Source: CAYVUM01 sp964619055 (GTDB lineage: Bacteria; Pseudomonadota; Alphaproteobacteria; Rhodospirillales; Defluviicoccaceae). From it: a stretch of 64,000 bases of DNA. The notes under the pieces are model-generated. The model did not search any database. It was given only the letters and a program-made list of their open reading frames with translations, and had not been told where the DNA came from. The DNA lies in contig CAZUDB010000002.1 in assembly GCA_964619055.1 (NCBI GenBank), forward strand, positions 1 through 64,000, in the 5' to 3' direction. The position numbers and the translations under genes are program-made. Position 1 is the stretch's first letter, and every line of letters begins with the position of its first letter. This document shows, one piece after another, positions 24,845 to 35,861 of this stretch.

Positions 24845-26581
24845 TCAACCGTGGCCCTCGACCGGTTCGCAGCGCAGCAGGCTCTCGGCAGCGGCGCGGG
24901 CTTCGTCAGTGATGGTGGCGCCGGCCAGCATGCGGGCAATTTCCTCCCGGCGGGTGGCCGTGTCCAGGATATCGACCGACGTGCGCGCGCCGGCAACACC
25001 GACGGATTTGCTGATCCGCCAGTGGACGCCGCCGCGGGCCGCCACCTGCGGGGAGTGCGTGACGACCAGGACCTGGACATCTTGAGCAAGACGCGCGAGA
25101 CGCTCTCCAACGGCAGCGGCGACGGCACCACCGATGCCTGAATCGACTTCATCGAAGATCAGCGTCGGGACCGGATCGGCGCGCACGAGCACAACTTTCA
25201 GGGCCAGCATGAATCGGGACAACTCGCCACCGGACGCAATGCGATCCAGCGGTCCCGGTGGCGTTCCCGGATTGGTCGCCACCTCGAAAGCCACTCGATC
25301 CCAACCGCCCTCGCCCCAGTCGCGCTCTGAGTCCGCAAAGGCCTCGACGCGTGTGCGAAAGGCGGCTTTTCCTAACCGCAGCGGTCCCAACTCCGTCAAA
25401 ACGGCTGTGTCGAGTCGTCCCGCGGCTTCCCGCCTGGCTTGGCTCAGGGCATCAGCGGCCCGCCGATACAGGTCCTTGGCCTCCGCCTCCGCCGCCGTCA
25501 GCAGGGACAAGTTGGCACCGCCGTGATCGATGGCGGCGAGGCGCGCCGATAACTCTGCCTGCAGCGTAACCAGGTCATCGACGGCGCAGTCGTGCTTGCG
25601 GGCGAGGGCGCGCAGGCGAAACAGCCGCTCCTCCACCTGCTCCAGCCCATGGGGGTCCAGATCAAGGTCGCGCAGCGTACGATCAAGAAGGCTCTCGACG
25701 TTCGCAACCTCTGTGGCGGCGCTGTCGAGTGCCCCGAGAGCCGCATCCAGCGATCCGTCCGCAATCGGGGCAACCCGCTCCAGGGCGCGCATGGCGCCTC
25801 TTAGGGCCGCTTCCATGCCGTCGCCACCGCGCCGCGGGCGCCCGAACCCGGAACCGCCGGTGGCGTCGGCGCCACCCAGCGATTGGATGGCTTCGGTGAT
25901 CGCCTCAACGAGCTTCTCGCCGCTTTGCAGCTGGGTGCGTCGGGCCGCGAGAGCTTCCTCCTCCTCCGGCTCCGGGGCAGCTTCCTCCAGCTCTGCGGCC
26001 GCGTGGCGGAGGTAGTCCTCATCGCGCTGGGCTTGCGTGAAGGCTGCTTCGGCTTCGCTGCGGGCGTCGCTGGCCTGCCGCCACGCCCGGCGCAGTTCGC
26101 GGGTCTGGGCCAGCAACGGCGTGAGCCCACCGTAGGCATCCAGGAGGGCCCGATGATTGACGGGGTCCATGAGGCGGTGGGTGTCGAACTGGCCGTGGAT
26201 TTCCACCAAAGCCTGACCTAGCTGGCGCAGCAGGCCGGCGCTCACGGCCTGGTCGTTGACGAACGCCCGAGACCGACCGTCGCTGGCAACGGTACGGCGC
26301 AGAACGAGACCCTCATCGGTCGTAGGCAGGCCGTGGTCGGCAATAAGGACATGCACGGGGTGATCGGCCGGCGGCTCAAAGGTGGCGGTGACCAAGGCCT
26401 GGTCGGCTCCATGGCGAATCAAACGGGAGTCGGCGCGGGCACCGAGCGCCAAGCCCAAGGCATCGAGAAGGATCGATTTGCCGGCACCGGTTTCGCCCGT
26501 GAGCGTAGCGAGGCCCGATTGAAACGCGAGCTCGAGCCGATCGATCAGGACGACGTCACGGATGGACAGGGTAACCAGCAT
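24845..26581 (-). CDS. recN: DNA repair protein RecN
   Basis: 578-residue SMC-like ATPase in double-strand-break repair. Walker A GETGAGKSI is near residue 35, two coiled-coil arms follow, and the C-terminal ATPase half has SGGELSRFMLALK and LIFDEVDSGIGG (Walker B). The start at 26581 has AAAAGGGG upstream, lies 8 bp after the bamD stop, and matches family N-termini; the longer frame to 26668 would run into bamD. Confidence 0.95.
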   Translation of the reverse strand: MLVTLSIRDVVLIDRLELAFQSGLATLTGETGAGKSILLDALGLALGARADSRLIRHGADQALVTATFEPPADHPVHVLIADHGLPTTDEGLVLRRTVASDGRSRAFVNDQAVSAGLLRQLGQALVEIHGQFDTHRLMDPVNHRALLDAYGGLTPLLAQTRELRRAWRQASDARSEAEAAFTQAQRDEDYLRHAAAELEEAAPEPEEEEALAARRTQLQSGEKLVEAITEAIQSLGGADATGGSGFGRPRRGGDGMEAALRGAMRALERVAPIADGSLDAALGALDSAATEVANVESLLDRTLRDLDLDPHGLEQVEERLFRLRALARKHDCAVDDLVTLQAELSARLAAIDHGGANLSLLTAAEAEAKDLYRRAADALSQARREAAGRLDTAVLTELGPLRLGKAAFRTRVEAFADSERDWGEGGWDRVAFEVATNPGTPPGPLDRIASGGELSRFMLALKVVLVRADPVPTLIFDEVDSGIGGAVAAAVGERLARLAQDVQVLVVTHSPQVAARGGVHWRISKSVGVAGARTSVDILDTATRREEIARMLAGATITDEARAAAESLLRCEPVEGHG

Positions 26582-26589
26582 GGCCCCTT

Positions 26590-27456
26590 TTACCAGAACT
26601 GGTACCAGTTCTCCGCGCGTTTGGGGCCCGGGGCCGTTTGCAGGATTTCGTAGCTGTCCGAATACCACTCGCTGCCCGGGAAATTGTAGCCCAACACCGC
26701 GGCGGTTTTCTGGGCCTCGTCCACGAGCCCGAGTGCCGTGTAAGACTCCACCAGGCGGTGCAAGGCTTCGGGCGTGTGTGTGGTGGTCTGGAACGATTCG
26801 ACAACGATGAGGAATCGGTTGATGGCAGCTAGGTGGTGGCCCGTGCGCTGATAAAAGCGACCGACCTCCATTTCTTTCCCGGCCAAGTGGTCGTTGATCA
26901 GGTCGATCTTCAAGCGGGCATCTCGAGCGTAGGGGCTCGCCGGATACCGCTTAACGAGCGCTTGGAAATCGGCCAGGGCATCCCGCGACATGCGCTGGTC
27001 ACGGGTCACGTCCGAAATCTGTTCGTAAGAGCAGAGGCCTTTCAGGTAGAGGGCGTAAGGAACATCCGGATTGGCAGGGTGCAGCCGCACAAACCGATCG
27101 AGCGCGGCGGTGGCATCCTCATATTCGTTCGCTTCATAATAGGCATAAGCCGCCATGAGCTGAGATTTAGTGGCCCACGGCGAATACGGGTGCTGGCGCT
27201 CGACCTCCTCGAACAACCCGGCAGCCTTTTTCTGATCACCGTCCTCCAGGGCGTCCATGGCCTCATTGTAGAGTTCGCCAACGGGACGTTCCACGTAAGC
27301 CGGCGCCTCATCCGCCGTTTCACAGCCGGCGGCGACCAGGGCCACCAAGCCAGCAGCCAGCGCGCGGCGCGAGAAACGACCAAACAAGACCATGCCAAAC
27401 TGGCATAGGCCCTTGAGAACGGCGCGTCGGGGATCAGAACGCTGCTCGACAGTCAT
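26590..27456 (-). CDS. bamD: Outer membrane assembly lipoprotein BamD
   Basis: 288 residues. A lipobox LVAAGC at about residue 41-45 anchors it in the outer membrane. The body is a set of TPR-like helices (VGELYNEAMDALEDGDQKKAAGLFEEV onward) typical of BamD/ComL. It is essential in the BAM complex that inserts beta-barrel proteins. The start is uncertain: the ATG at 27456 has no ribosome site, and a TATACT -10-like box only 6 bases upstream would make it leaderless. The ATG at 27393 would give a shorter, ordinary lipoprotein signal. Confidence 0.92.
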   Translation of the reverse strand: MTVEQRSDPRRAVLKGLCQFGMVLFGRFSRRALAAGLVALVAAGCETADEAPAYVERPVGELYNEAMDALEDGDQKKAAGLFEEVERQHPYSPWATKSQLMAAYAYYEANEYEDATAALDRFVRLHPANPDVPYALYLKGLCSYEQISDVTRDQRMSRDALADFQALVKRYPASPYARDARLKIDLINDHLAGKEMEVGRFYQRTGHHLAAINRFLIVVESFQTTTHTPEALHRLVESYTALGLVDEAQKTAAVLGYNFPGSEWYSDSYEILQTAPGPKRAENWYQFW

Positions 27457-27611
27457 GGCTTGAGTATATCACGGTGCTACACCCCGGGGAAAAGATGCAC
27501 GACGGCAAATGGCCACAACGTGATCGTACCTATTGTGCAGACGATCAGGTGTTAAGGTGATAATCAAATCTCACGGCCAATGCGAGACCCATCGGCCGGG
27601 CGTGGCAGCGA

Positions 27612-28637
27612 TCAGGCGCTACGGGCCAGGGCCGCCAGTCGTGTGCTCGGGTCAAACACGGAGAACCAGCGGTCAGTGGGTCGCAGAATATCCCACGACC
27701 ACGCGTGTTCATTGGCAAACAAAGCCGAAACGAGCTGGTTGTTGGCTGCATGTCCGGTGCAGGTGCCCTGGAACCGGCCGATGATCGGTGCGCCGGCCAA
27801 GAATAGATCTCCGACAGCGTCGAGTGCTTTATGCCGAACGAATTCGTCGGCGAACCGCAGCCCCTCCTCGTTGATCACCTTGCCGCCGTCCACGACAATG
27901 GCGTTATCGAGAGAGCCACCCCGGGCTAGGCCCGCCGCGCGCATCTGTTCCACTTCTTTCAAAAACCCGAAAGTCCGCGCTGCGGCAAGCTCCTCCTTGA
28001 AGGTGTCGTCACCAAAGGCCAGCTGCAAGCATTGGCGTGGAATGGCGCGGCTGTCGAACTCGATCTCCAGATGCAGCTCGAAGGACGACGCCGGCAGAAG
28101 CGAGGCCTGCCAAGTGTCGCCGCCGACCGTGACGGGCGACAAAATTCGGATCGCGCGACGTGGCCGCGCTTGTTCGATCGTTCCGGCGCAATCGATCAGG
28201 AAAACGAAGGGCTCAGAACTGCCATCCATGATCGGAAGTTCGGGCCCGTCCACCTCAACGACCGCGTTGTCGATGCCGAGACCGGCGAACGCCGCCATCA
28301 AATGTTCGACGGTCCCGACCAGATCATGGTCCTGATTCGCAAGCACCGTACACAAGCGCGTATCAGCAACGTAATCCCAACGGGCGGGGATCGGTTTGAA
28401 ACCACGAATATCGGTGCGAACAATCGTGATACCGGTATCCGGATCGGCGGGTTGCAGCGCCACTTTGACTTTGCGCCCAGAGTGCAGACCGATTCCGGCA
28501 CAATGAATTGGAGCCTTCAGCGTTCGCTGCGGGATGAACTCCCAAGCGTTAACGCTTTTTGGCCTTTGTTCGCTCAGTTTCGGTGTCAACATCAGGTCTG
28601 CCCGATCCGGTCTTGATGCACTCCGGGAACCGGACAT
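27612..28637 (-). CDS. lpxC: UDP-3-O-acyl-N-acetylglucosamine deacetylase LpxC
   Basis: 341 residues. It catalyses the committed step of lipid A synthesis. A zinc and catalytic region appears as VEHLMAAF (Glu-His at about 111-112) and later VRHKALDAVGD. The hydrophobic-passage helix region ARTFGFLKEVEQM is present. It is longer than the usual ~300 residues because of a 30-residue N-terminal extension; an internal ATG at 28592 is an alternative start. Located 162 bp after ftsZ, as in many proteobacteria. Confidence 0.95.
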   Translation of the reverse strand: MSGSRSASRPDRADLMLTPKLSEQRPKSVNAWEFIPQRTLKAPIHCAGIGLHSGRKVKVALQPADPDTGITIVRTDIRGFKPIPARWDYVADTRLCTVLANQDHDLVGTVEHLMAAFAGLGIDNAVVEVDGPELPIMDGSSEPFVFLIDCAGTIEQARPRRAIRILSPVTVGGDTWQASLLPASSFELHLEIEFDSRAIPRQCLQLAFGDDTFKEELAAARTFGFLKEVEQMRAAGLARGGSLDNAIVVDGGKVINEEGLRFADEFVRHKALDAVGDLFLAGAPIIGRFQGTCTGHAANNQLVSALFANEHAWSWDILRPTDRWFSVFDPSTRLAALARSA

Positions 28638-28755
28638 TGTCCGGCCAGCTCCCGCGCAGGCGGCTAACAGTCACCGTTGCCACGATATCTCAATCGCGTC
28701 TTGGCACCGGGCCACCTGCACTTTAGAGCTAACCGCATCCATCCGGGTGCTCAAA

Positions 28756-28773
28756 TCACTCTTTGTTACGCAT
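28756..28773 (-). other. Five-codon mini-ORF with strong ribosome site
   Basis: Downstream of the ftsZ stop on the minus strand, GGAGG and GGGAGAAAC precede an ATG that opens a frame of only five codons, MRNKE then TGA. It lies about 120 bases before the lpxC start. It may be a leader peptide or a decoy ribosome site; it could also be chance. Confidence 0.3.
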
Positions 28774-28799
28774 TGTTTCTCCCTTTGAACCACCTCCGG

Positions 28800-30368
28800 T
28801 TAGTTCGCTTGGCGGCGTAAGAATGCTGGGATGTCCAGTAGATCGTCCGCCGGTTGTGAGACCTGCAGCCGATCTTCCGGGCTCAACGCACCGAAACGAC
28901 GTTGCCGGTCCGATCCCGCGGCCCGTGACGATTCGGCGGGCTGAGCGACGGGGGCGCTTTGCTCCTGTGGGCGAGGGGCGGTACGGGCCGCGCCTGTCAT
29001 TCGTGCAATCAGATTGGAGACACGGGGCTTGGCTGCCCTGGGCTCCTCACTGTGACCGTCAGCGTGATTCGGCACGGCAACGGGACCAGTTGCGCCATGG
29101 CCAGCCATAGCGGCAGCGGGTCGCGCGCCAGGGCGGCTGATCGGTGCCGGCGGGATGAAGACATCGGCGTCCTCGCTGGCATCGGACCGGTCGTCGAGCT
29201 CCGCGACTTCAGCAGCGGGCCCGTGATCAGCCGGCGTCGCGCCGATATCGCCGGCCGGCATCGATCCCGCTTGCGCCGTTGAGGCTGCTGGCTGGTCTAC
29301 GGTTCCGAAGGCAGCGTGCAGGGGCTCAGGTGCGGGTGTCGGCGCGGCGGCGTCAGGCAGGGCCAACAGTGTCGGGACAGGCCGTTCGGCAGCCGCCGAA
29401 TCCATACCCGTGGCCACAACCGAGACCCGCATTTTGCCATCGATCGTGCCGTCGAAGGTGGAGCCGAAGATGATGAAGGCGTCCGGGTCCACCTCGGAAC
29501 GAATTCGATTCGCAGCTTCGTCGACCTCGAACAGGGTCATATCGTCGCCGCCCGTGATGTTGATGAGCACGCCGCGTGCCCCCTTCATGGAGCTGTCGTC
29601 CAACAGCGGGTTGGAAATGGCCGCTTCGGCTGCTTGCAGCGCGCGCCGCTCGCCCTCGGCTTCGCCAGTGCCCATCATTGCCTTGCCCATCTCGCTCATG
29701 ACGGCGCGGATATCGGCGAAGTCCAGGTTGATCAGGCCGGGCATGATCATTAGGTCCGTGACGCCGCGAACACCCGAGTGCAGGACATCGTCAGCCATTT
29801 TGAAGGCGTCCGCGAATGTGGTGCGCTCGTTGGCAACGCGGAACAGGTTTTGGTTGGGGATGATGATCAGCGTATCGACGAACTGCTCCAGCTCTTCGAT
29901 GCCCGATTCGGCGATCCGCATCCGGTGGGCACCTTCGAAGTGGAATGGTTTGGTGACCACGCCGACAGTGAGAATACCCTGTTCGCGCGCGGCGCGGGCC
30001 ACGACCGGGGCCGCGCCAGTGCCTGTACCGCCGCCCATGCCGGCGGCGATGAAGGCCATGTTGGAGCCTTTCAACTCCTCCACCAGCTCCTCCAGGGCCT
30101 CCTCGGCGGCGATGCGCCCGATCTCCGGGCGGGAACCGGCGCCCAAGCCTTGGGTGATGGTGGTGCCAAGCTGAACCCGACGCTCGGACGCCGACTGGGT
30201 CAAGGCCTGGGCATCTGTGTTGGCGACCACGAATTCCACGCCCTGGAGGGACGAGCGGATCATGTTGTTGACGGCATTGCAGCCGGCGCCGCCGACCCCG
30301 ATCACCGTGATCTTCGGCCGCAGATCAGGCGGGCTGTCAAACGACGGAATGCTGAGGTTAATCGCCAT
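28800..30368 (-). CDS. ftsZ: Cell division protein FtsZ
   Basis: 522 residues. Tubulin-like GTPase that forms the Z ring. GTP-binding motif GGGTGTGAAP lies in AAGMGGGTGTGAAPVVARA, and the T7 synergy loop in NLDFADIRAVM. A long Ala/Pro-rich linker (about 320-500) is followed by the conserved C-terminal peptide DLLDIPAFLRRQAN, which binds FtsA and other partners. The ATG at 30368 was chosen because GGAGACAG lies 4 bases before it; an ATG 12 bases upstream overlaps that ribosome site. Separated from ftsA by 44 bp. Confidence 0.97.
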   Translation of the reverse strand: MAINLSIPSFDSPPDLRPKITVIGVGGAGCNAVNNMIRSSLQGVEFVVANTDAQALTQSASERRVQLGTTITQGLGAGSRPEIGRIAAEEALEELVEELKGSNMAFIAAGMGGGTGTGAAPVVARAAREQGILTVGVVTKPFHFEGAHRMRIAESGIEELEQFVDTLIIIPNQNLFRVANERTTFADAFKMADDVLHSGVRGVTDLMIMPGLINLDFADIRAVMSEMGKAMMGTGEAEGERRALQAAEAAISNPLLDDSSMKGARGVLINITGGDDMTLFEVDEAANRIRSEVDPDAFIIFGSTFDGTIDGKMRVSVVATGMDSAAAERPVPTLLALPDAAAPTPAPEPLHAAFGTVDQPAASTAQAGSMPAGDIGATPADHGPAAEVAELDDRSDASEDADVFIPPAPISRPGARPAAAMAGHGATGPVAVPNHADGHSEEPRAAKPRVSNLIARMTGAARTAPRPQEQSAPVAQPAESSRAAGSDRQRRFGALSPEDRLQVSQPADDLLDIPAFLRRQAN

Positions 30369-30412
30369 GTCTGTCTCCATGTTGTCGGTCTTTCAGTGTT
30401 GTGAGCCTCGCG

Positions 30413-31678
30413 TTAGAAGTTCTGCTTGAGCCAATGGCCGATACGTCCCAAGCGGCCCTGGGGAACGTCGGGGGGTGGCGCCTCGGTCATGAAGCTGTCG
30501 TCGCCGGTTTCGGCCGCATAACGAATGAGGCCCACGACCGTCGCGAATGCGGGGCCCGTTGCCGCCTCAGGCAGCCCCGGTAGGGTGCGGGTGCGCCCGG
30601 CTCGCACGCGCTTGCCCATAATCATGCCGGCCAGATCCGCAGCTCCCGGAAGCTGACTGGCGCCGCCGATGAGTACGACCTGGCGCCGGGCCACGCTATC
30701 CAGCCCGGCATCTTCCAGCCGAGTTCGTACCATCTCGAAGATCTCCTCCAGGCGCGGGCGAATGATGTTGACCAGGAGTGAGCGCTGAACCTGGCTCGGC
30801 TCACTCGCCTCCGCATCGATGGGTGGAACTTCGATCAACTGACGTTCGTCGGATGGAGACGGCAGACAGGTTCCCCAAAGCGTCTTCACCCGCTCGGCAT
30901 GGGCCAGCGGGGTCGAAAGCCCGCTGGCGATATCGTTGGTGACCTGGGCTCCGCCGACAGGCAGGATGTCGGTGTGGATCAGCTCGCCATCGAAGAACAC
31001 GGCAACGGAGGTCGTGCCGCCACCCATGTCGATCACGGTGACTCCGAGCGTGCGCTCGTCGTCGGCGAGGCAACCGAATGCCGAGGCGTAACCGCTAACC
31101 GCCCGGCCGGCCACGTCCAAATGGCAACGGTCGACACATGAGGCGAGGTTGCGAAGAGGGCCCGATTGGGCTGTCACCAAGTGCAGGTTGACGCCCAACT
31201 CATGCCCGAAAAGGCCGCGCGGGTCCGCAACGCCGCGCGCACCGTCAACTGTGAAACCGACCGGAATGACGTGAACGACGTCATGGTCCGGTGCCAGATG
31301 GTTGGCGTAAGCTGCTGGGCCCAGCAAGCGGCGAACGTCGCCGTCACTGATCTCATGGCCGCCGACGGCGATGTCGTAGGCGATCAGGCATGATCTCGGG
31401 GCGCCAGCCGACAGGTTGACCCAAACCTCGCGAATGTTCTCGCCGGCCATCCGCTCGGCCTGCTCCACGGTCGCCCGGATCGAGGCTTCGGCCTGCTCCA
31501 GATCGACGATGGAGCCGCGGCGGAGACCTTCAGAGGCTTGGTGACCAAGGCCGACAACACGCAGGGCGTCGCCCACGGGGCGCGCAATGATGCAGGCGAT
31601 CTTGGTCGTGCCGATATCAAGCCCGGCCACGAGGCCCCCTTTCAATCGCGGTGCAAGTGTTTTTGATCGCCTTGTCAT
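30413..31678 (-). CDS. ftsA: Cell division protein FtsA
   Basis: 421 residues. Actin-like ATPase that tethers FtsZ to the membrane. GLDIGTTKIACI is the phosphate-1 motif, VIDMGGGTTSVAVF phosphate-2, and VLIGGASQLPGAADL the adenosine motif. The C-terminal helix GRLGRIGHWLKQNF is the membrane-targeting sequence. The start at 31678 (AAGGGCA upstream, 16 bp after ftsQ) is preferred over the longer frame to 31762. Confidence 0.95.
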   Translation of the reverse strand: MTRRSKTLAPRLKGGLVAGLDIGTTKIACIIARPVGDALRVVGLGHQASEGLRRGSIVDLEQAEASIRATVEQAERMAGENIREVWVNLSAGAPRSCLIAYDIAVGGHEISDGDVRRLLGPAAYANHLAPDHDVVHVIPVGFTVDGARGVADPRGLFGHELGVNLHLVTAQSGPLRNLASCVDRCHLDVAGRAVSGYASAFGCLADDERTLGVTVIDMGGGTTSVAVFFDGELIHTDILPVGGAQVTNDIASGLSTPLAHAERVKTLWGTCLPSPSDERQLIEVPPIDAEASEPSQVQRSLLVNIIRPRLEEIFEMVRTRLEDAGLDSVARRQVVLIGGASQLPGAADLAGMIMGKRVRAGRTRTLPGLPEAATGPAFATVVGLIRYAAETGDDSFMTEAPPPDVPQGRLGRIGHWLKQNF

Positions 31679-31694
31679 TGCCCTTGGGCTCCAG

Positions 31695-32573
31695 TCACGT
31701 GTCTTGACCCTGATCGGTGGGGATGGCGTCCTCGATGGCCGGGGGCGCCGCCTGGCGCACAATCACCTGGTCGGGAAAGCGCAGATCCAGCAGACCCACA
31801 CCGCGATCCAGGACGCCGTGACGTTTTTGGTACTTGGCAAGTCGCGCCCACGCCTCCGCGGCGTCCTCCTCCGGAAGGCGAATCTCAATGCCGCCGTTCA
31901 AGTGGACGTTCCAGCGCCGATCGCCCACGCGCACGGCAGATTCCACGCGCGCGTACAGCGGTGATTCGGTCTCCAGCAGCGCCAAGAGAGTATCCGCGTG
32001 GTCCTGCGCCCCGGAGCCGACCACCACCAGTAGGTCAGCGAACCGCTCCAGCTCATGGCGTTGGATCACGGCGCCCGATGCGTCGATGAGGGCATAGGTG
32101 CCTTCGTATTGCCATATCGCCAGCGGCTGGCGTTCGACGACACGGACAATCAACGTATCGGGCAGCATCCGTTCAACGTCCGCTTCGGCCACCCACGGCA
32201 GGGACAAGACCCGGCTTCGCACTTGGTGGAGGTCGACGAACAGAATCGGCTCACCGCGATCAACGCCGATGGCTTCACCGAGGCTGTTGCGGGCGGTTTC
32301 TTTGCGGCCGATGACAAACACCTCGTCCACACGAAAGCCGAGGTCGGCCGTGCTCTGGATCAAGGCGATGCTGGCCTCATCCATCAACCGATGGGGCAGG
32401 CGTTGCTGCCAGACCCAGAACACGCCGCCAGCGATCCCAGCGAGGACGGTGGCGGCGAGGGTTGCTCGGACCGTCCAAGTTCGCCACCACGGCACGACCC
32501 GGGGGCGCTTCTGGCCGCGACGCGGACGGCCCGGCGCAGCGGTGTCATCGGAACGCGCAGTCAGCCATCGCAT
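31695..32573 (-). CDS. ftsQ: Cell division protein FtsQ
   Basis: 292 residues, bitopic. A basic cytoplasmic N-terminus (1-33), one membrane helix (about 34-54), a POTRA domain (about 76-145) and the FtsQ beta domain. It links early and late divisome parts with FtsB and FtsL. GGAGAA lies before the ATG, which overlaps the end of ddl by 13 bp. Confidence 0.93.
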   Translation of the reverse strand: MRWLTARSDDTAAPGRPRRGQKRPRVVPWWRTWTVRATLAATVLAGIAGGVFWVWQQRLPHRLMDEASIALIQSTADLGFRVDEVFVIGRKETARNSLGEAIGVDRGEPILFVDLHQVRSRVLSLPWVAEADVERMLPDTLIVRVVERQPLAIWQYEGTYALIDASGAVIQRHELERFADLLVVVGSGAQDHADTLLALLETESPLYARVESAVRVGDRRWNVHLNGGIEIRLPEEDAAEAWARLAKYQKRHGVLDRGVGLLDLRFPDQVIVRQAAPPAIEDAIPTDQGQDT

Positions 32574-33466
32574 GCCGCGTTCTCCACCATCCAGGTCACA
32601 AGGCTCGGAAATGAGATGCCGACGTGGGCGGCCTGCTCCGGCACTAGCGAGGTCGGCGTCATGCCGGGTTGTGTATTGACCTCCAGGCAGTACGCGGTGG
32701 TGCCGTCATAGCGGAAATCGGCGCGGGACACTCCGCGGCAGCCCAGGACGCGATGGGCAGCGACCGCCAGCTCCAGGACGTGTGCCGTCAAGGCGGCGGG
32801 AATGTTGGCTGGGACCACATGCTGCGAGCCGCCAGGCTGATACTTGGCGTCGTAGTCGTAAAAGCCACGTCCGGTCGTAATTTCGGTGACGGCCAGGGGG
32901 CGATCGCCCATGACCGCCACGGTCAACTCTTGGCCAGGGATGAACTGCTCGACCATCACGTGGGTGCCGAAGGGCCAGCTCTCGGCATCGACGAAAACGG
33001 CGTCGTTGCATCCTTCGTGCACGATGCGGACACCGACGCTGGAGCCTTCGTTAAGGGGTTTGATGACGAACGGCTGTTCCATCGCTGTGCCGGCCGCGAG
33101 GGCTGCGCGATCGACGATGCGATGCTCCGCCACCGGAATACCAACGCTCGCGAAGGCCTGCTTGGCGGCGGGTTTGTCCATGGCCAAGGCCGACGCCAGC
33201 ACACCGGAATGGGTGTAAGGAATCGCAAGAACGTCGAGCAGTGCCTGAACGCGGCCGTCCTCGCCGAAGCGCCCGTGGAGGGCGTTGAAAACCACGTCCG
33301 GACGCGGCTCAAGCGCTTGGAGTAGTGTTCCTGGATCACGGGGTACGTCGATCCTTCGGACCGTGTAGCCCGCCTGCTCAAGGGCGTCGGCGCAGGCCTG
33401 ACCCGACACGAGGGAGACGTCCCGCTCGGCGGACCAGCCGCCCATGAACACAGCCACCGTTGTCAT
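32561..33466 (-). CDS. ddl: D-alanine--D-alanine ligase
   Basis: 301-residue ATP-grasp enzyme making D-Ala-D-Ala for the peptidoglycan stem. VFNALHGRFGEDG is the N-terminal family block, KPLNEGSSVGV a nucleotide loop, YDYDAKYQPG the omega loop with the Lys-Tyr pair, and LEVNTQPGMTPTSL the metal-binding end. Length fits DdlB. It overlaps murB by 4 bp and ftsQ by 13 bp. Confidence 0.96.
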   Translation of the reverse strand: MTTVAVFMGGWSAERDVSLVSGQACADALEQAGYTVRRIDVPRDPGTLLQALEPRPDVVFNALHGRFGEDGRVQALLDVLAIPYTHSGVLASALAMDKPAAKQAFASVGIPVAEHRIVDRAALAAGTAMEQPFVIKPLNEGSSVGVRIVHEGCNDAVFVDAESWPFGTHVMVEQFIPGQELTVAVMGDRPLAVTEITTGRGFYDYDAKYQPGGSQHVVPANIPAALTAHVLELAVAAHRVLGCRGVSRADFRYDGTTAYCLEVNTQPGMTPTSLVPEQAAHVGISFPSLVTWMVENAACDG

Positions 33467-34409
33467 GTGTTGCCCCCCCCGGTTGGTGCGGCGCTTGGCT
33501 CAAGTGGCACGCCAAGGCGCCGAATCTCCCAATCCAGCTCAACGCCGGTAGCGTCCCGGACGCGGCGCCGGACTTCCTCGCCGAGGGCTTCCAGATCCGC
33601 CGCGGACGCACCGCCGGCATTGATCAGGAAGTTGCAGTGCTTCTCAGAGACGGCCGCACCCCCGATGCGAAGCCCGCGGCAGCCCGCAGCATCAATCAAT
33701 TCCCAAGCTTTGCAGCCATCGGGATTGCGAAAGGTACTACCGCCGGTGCGAACCTTGACGGGCTGGGCCGATTCCCGAGCCTGCCGGATTGCCGCCATCC
33801 GTCCGGCGATGGCTGTTGGGTCGCCCGTGGTGCCGCGCAGCCGGGCAGAAACGAACAGCCAACTCTCCGGCGCGCTGCAATGCCGATAGCCGAAGCCCAA
33901 CTCGACGGCGGAAGCGTGATGGATAGTGCCATCGCGATCGATGGCGGTGGCATCGATCACCACATCCCGAATTTCGGTGCCAAAGGCGCCTGCGTTCATC
34001 CGCAGTGCCCCGCCGATGGTTCCCGGCACGCCGGTCAAGAATTCGAGCCCGGCGATACCGGCCTTGCGTGCCGTCACGGCGACGTTGACATCGAGCGCCG
34101 CGGCCCCGGCTTCGATCTCGTTCCCGTCCGGTGTGATTTGGGCAAATGACCGTCCCAGACGGATCACCACACCGGGTACGCCGCCATCACGAACCAGAAT
34201 GTTCGAGCCGACGCCAACAACGGTCACCGACACGTCCTCCGGCAATCCGGCCAGGAATGCCGCCAGATCGGCCGCATCGGTGGGGCGAAACAGCACCTCA
34301 GCGGGACCGCCGACGCCGAACCACGTGATCGCCGCGAGCGGCGCGTTCTCCGTCAGCCGGCCATGTGCCGGCGGCAGCCGGTCGATCAGTCGAGGGTGCT
34401 CGGTGCCAA

Positions 34410-34413
<4 letters not shown>
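33463..34413 (-). CDS. murB: UDP-N-acetylenolpyruvoylglucosamine reductase
   Basis: 316 residues. FAD enzyme reducing UDP-GlcNAc-enolpyruvate to UDP-MurNAc. FAD-binding VVGVGSNILVRDGG is near residue 65, GVPGTIGGALRMNAG holds family glycines, and VRTGGSTFRNPDG carries the catalytic Ser. The C-terminus ELDWEIRRLGV is normal. Overlaps both murC and ddl by 4 bp. Confidence 0.95.
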
Positions 34414-35857
<1,444 letters not shown>

Positions 35858-35861
<4 letters not shown>

